From Pseudomonadota bacterium (lineage in GTDB: Bacteria > Myxococcota > Bradymonadia > UBA4248), in assembly GCA_017613855.1 (NCBI GenBank), contig JAGACY010000205.1:1-6492 (forward strand): a stretch of DNA of 6,492 nt, written 5' to 3'. Below are positions 5,850 to 6,492 of this stretch, in pieces (within the stretch, counting starts at the first letter, position 1; each line of letters begins with the position of its first letter). The position numbers and the translations under genes are program-made. The notes under the pieces are model-generated. The model was not told where the DNA came from and searched no databases. It saw nothing but the letters and a program-made list of their open reading frames with translations.

Positions 5850-6064
5850 AAAGACGCACATTTATTCAGGGAATCGCTGCGCTCGCGGCGACATGGTCGG
5901 CACACGAGGCAATGGCTCAGACGCCGTCTCCCGAAACAATTCAAAATGCCCGCAATCAATTGCTCGATACTTTCGCCAAAAGAATTGAACTCGATCAAAT
6001 CTCCCCCGAAAATATCGAATGGATCGACGGCATTTCGGACGGTACCTGCTGTACGTTTGAGTGA
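5846..6064 (+). CDS. Small Tat-exported protein with C-terminal Cys-Cys motif
   Basis: 72 residues from ATG 5846, which overlaps the TGA of the TldE-like gene (ATGA, 5846-5849). The N-terminus KRRTFIQG is a twin-arginine motif (R3, R4, F6) followed by an alanine-rich hydrophobic stretch and a plausible signal-peptidase site after A22-M-A24. The mature part would be about 48 residues: a helical, charged stretch (NARNQLLDTFAKRIELD) and then a tail, DGISDGTCCTFE, with C68 and C69. Tat export implies folding or cofactor binding in the cytoplasm, or export as a complex with a folded partner. I recognise no family. Candidate roles are a periplasmic redox or metal-binding peptide, a small subunit of an exported enzyme, or a substrate of the TldE-like protein. 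All of these are inferred. RNase Z follows after 7 bp. Confidence 0.75.
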   Translation: MKRRTFIQGIAALAATWSAHEAMAQTPSPETIQNARNQLLDTFAKRIELDQISPENIEWIDGISDGTCCTFE

Positions 6065-6071
6065 GGGGAAA

Positions 6072-6492
6072 ATGCGCGAGTTCATTATTCTTGGCACATC
6101 AGCTCAGGTACCCACACGAGAAAGAAACCACAATGGATATTTCCTGCGATGGGATGCTCAGGGCATTCTCTTTGATCCTGGCGAGGGTACGCAGCGGCAA
6201 ATGACGTTTGCTGAGATCTCTGCGACATCCATTACCCATATTGCTTTGACGCATTTTCATGGCGATCATTGTCTTGGTTTGCCCGGCGTTATTCAGCGTC
6301 TAAGTCTCGATAAGACCCCCCATACTGTCCATGCTTTTTTCCCGGCATCCGGTGAGTGTTTCTTTAATGCAATGTCGCATGCATCGCTCTTTCAAAAAGT
6401 TGTCGATATCGAGACGCATCCTACACGGGAAGCCGGGATCATTTTTCAGAATGACGAGATCATCCTTTCGACAGAAAAACTGGAACATCGTG
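6072..6492 (+). CDS. rnz: Ribonuclease Z, partial (N-terminal 140 residues)
   Basis: RNase Z is a zinc-dependent metallo-beta-lactamase-fold endonuclease that removes the 3' trailer of precursor tRNAs in the cytoplasm. The visible part begins MREFIILGTSAQVPTR, contains DPGEGTQRQM (35-44), and has the catalytic motif THFHGDH with H61, H63, D65 and H66. It also has the typical GLPGVIQRLSL segment that follows. H139 in LEHR, at the extreme edge, fits the next conserved metal-binding histidine (near position 140 in the Bacillus enzyme). About half of a typical protein of roughly 300 residues is present. The opening resembles the actinobacterial/deltaproteobacterial type more than the enterobacterial one. 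ATG 6072 has GAGGGG (6063-6068) just upstream, overlapping the stop of the small Tat gene. It is the last visible gene of the operon. Confidence 0.95.
   Translation, partial: MREFIILGTSAQVPTRERNHNGYFLRWDAQGILFDPGEGTQRQMTFAEISATSITHIALTHFHGDHCLGLPGVIQRLSLDKTPHTVHAFFPASGECFFNAMSHASLFQKVVDIETHPTREAGIIFQNDEIILSTEKLEHR

Noticed and set aside
5594..6097. 167-codon minus-strand ORF
   Set aside because: It overlaps the C-terminus of the TldE-like gene, the whole Tat gene and the start of rnz on the other strand, all of which have better support.

Overview
The window looks like chromosome from a Gram-negative, moderate-GC bacterium. The clues are a lipoprotein signal peptide, a Tat signal peptide and a tightly packed operon. 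The RNase Z variant is of a kind I associate with actinobacteria and some deltaproteobacterial-type lineages (Myxococcota/Bradymonadota). I cannot name the organism from sequence alone. I see no tRNA, rRNA, CRISPR array or transposase.

Layout. Positions 1-1956, minus strand, carry most of one large lipoprotein that runs off the left edge. It has a proline/alanine/glutamate linker encoded by 24-bp tandem repeats. Positions 1957-2744 are a divergent intergenic region of about 790 bp. It holds a probable promoter and a 14-bp palindrome for the lipoprotein gene, a minus-strand intrinsic terminator, a second strong hairpin, a doubtful minus-strand ORF, and a perfect 95-bp tandem duplication with a third partial copy. 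From 2745 to the right edge, six plus-strand genes are packed with gaps of 22 bp or less or with overlapping stops and starts, so they are very probably one operon.

Operon content in order: two unrecognised cytoplasmic proteins of exactly 149 residues each; a GNAT-fold protein with a DUF4081-like N-terminal half and a degraded acetyl-CoA loop; a TldE/PmbA-like protein without the zinc motif of TldD; a 72-residue Tat-signal protein ending in a Cys-Cys motif and translationally coupled to the TldE-like gene; and the 5' part of ribonuclease Z (rnz).

How they may work together. The two 149-residue proteins share a roughly 58-residue domain (18 identities, no gaps). It is N-terminal in the first and C-terminal in the second, each joined to a different helical segment. 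With the TldE-like protein and the tiny exported cysteine-containing protein, this gives an unusual set that may be an undescribed module, possibly for peptide or protein processing. That functional link is inference from gene order and coupling only. RNase Z at the end may simply be a housekeeping gene sharing the transcript.
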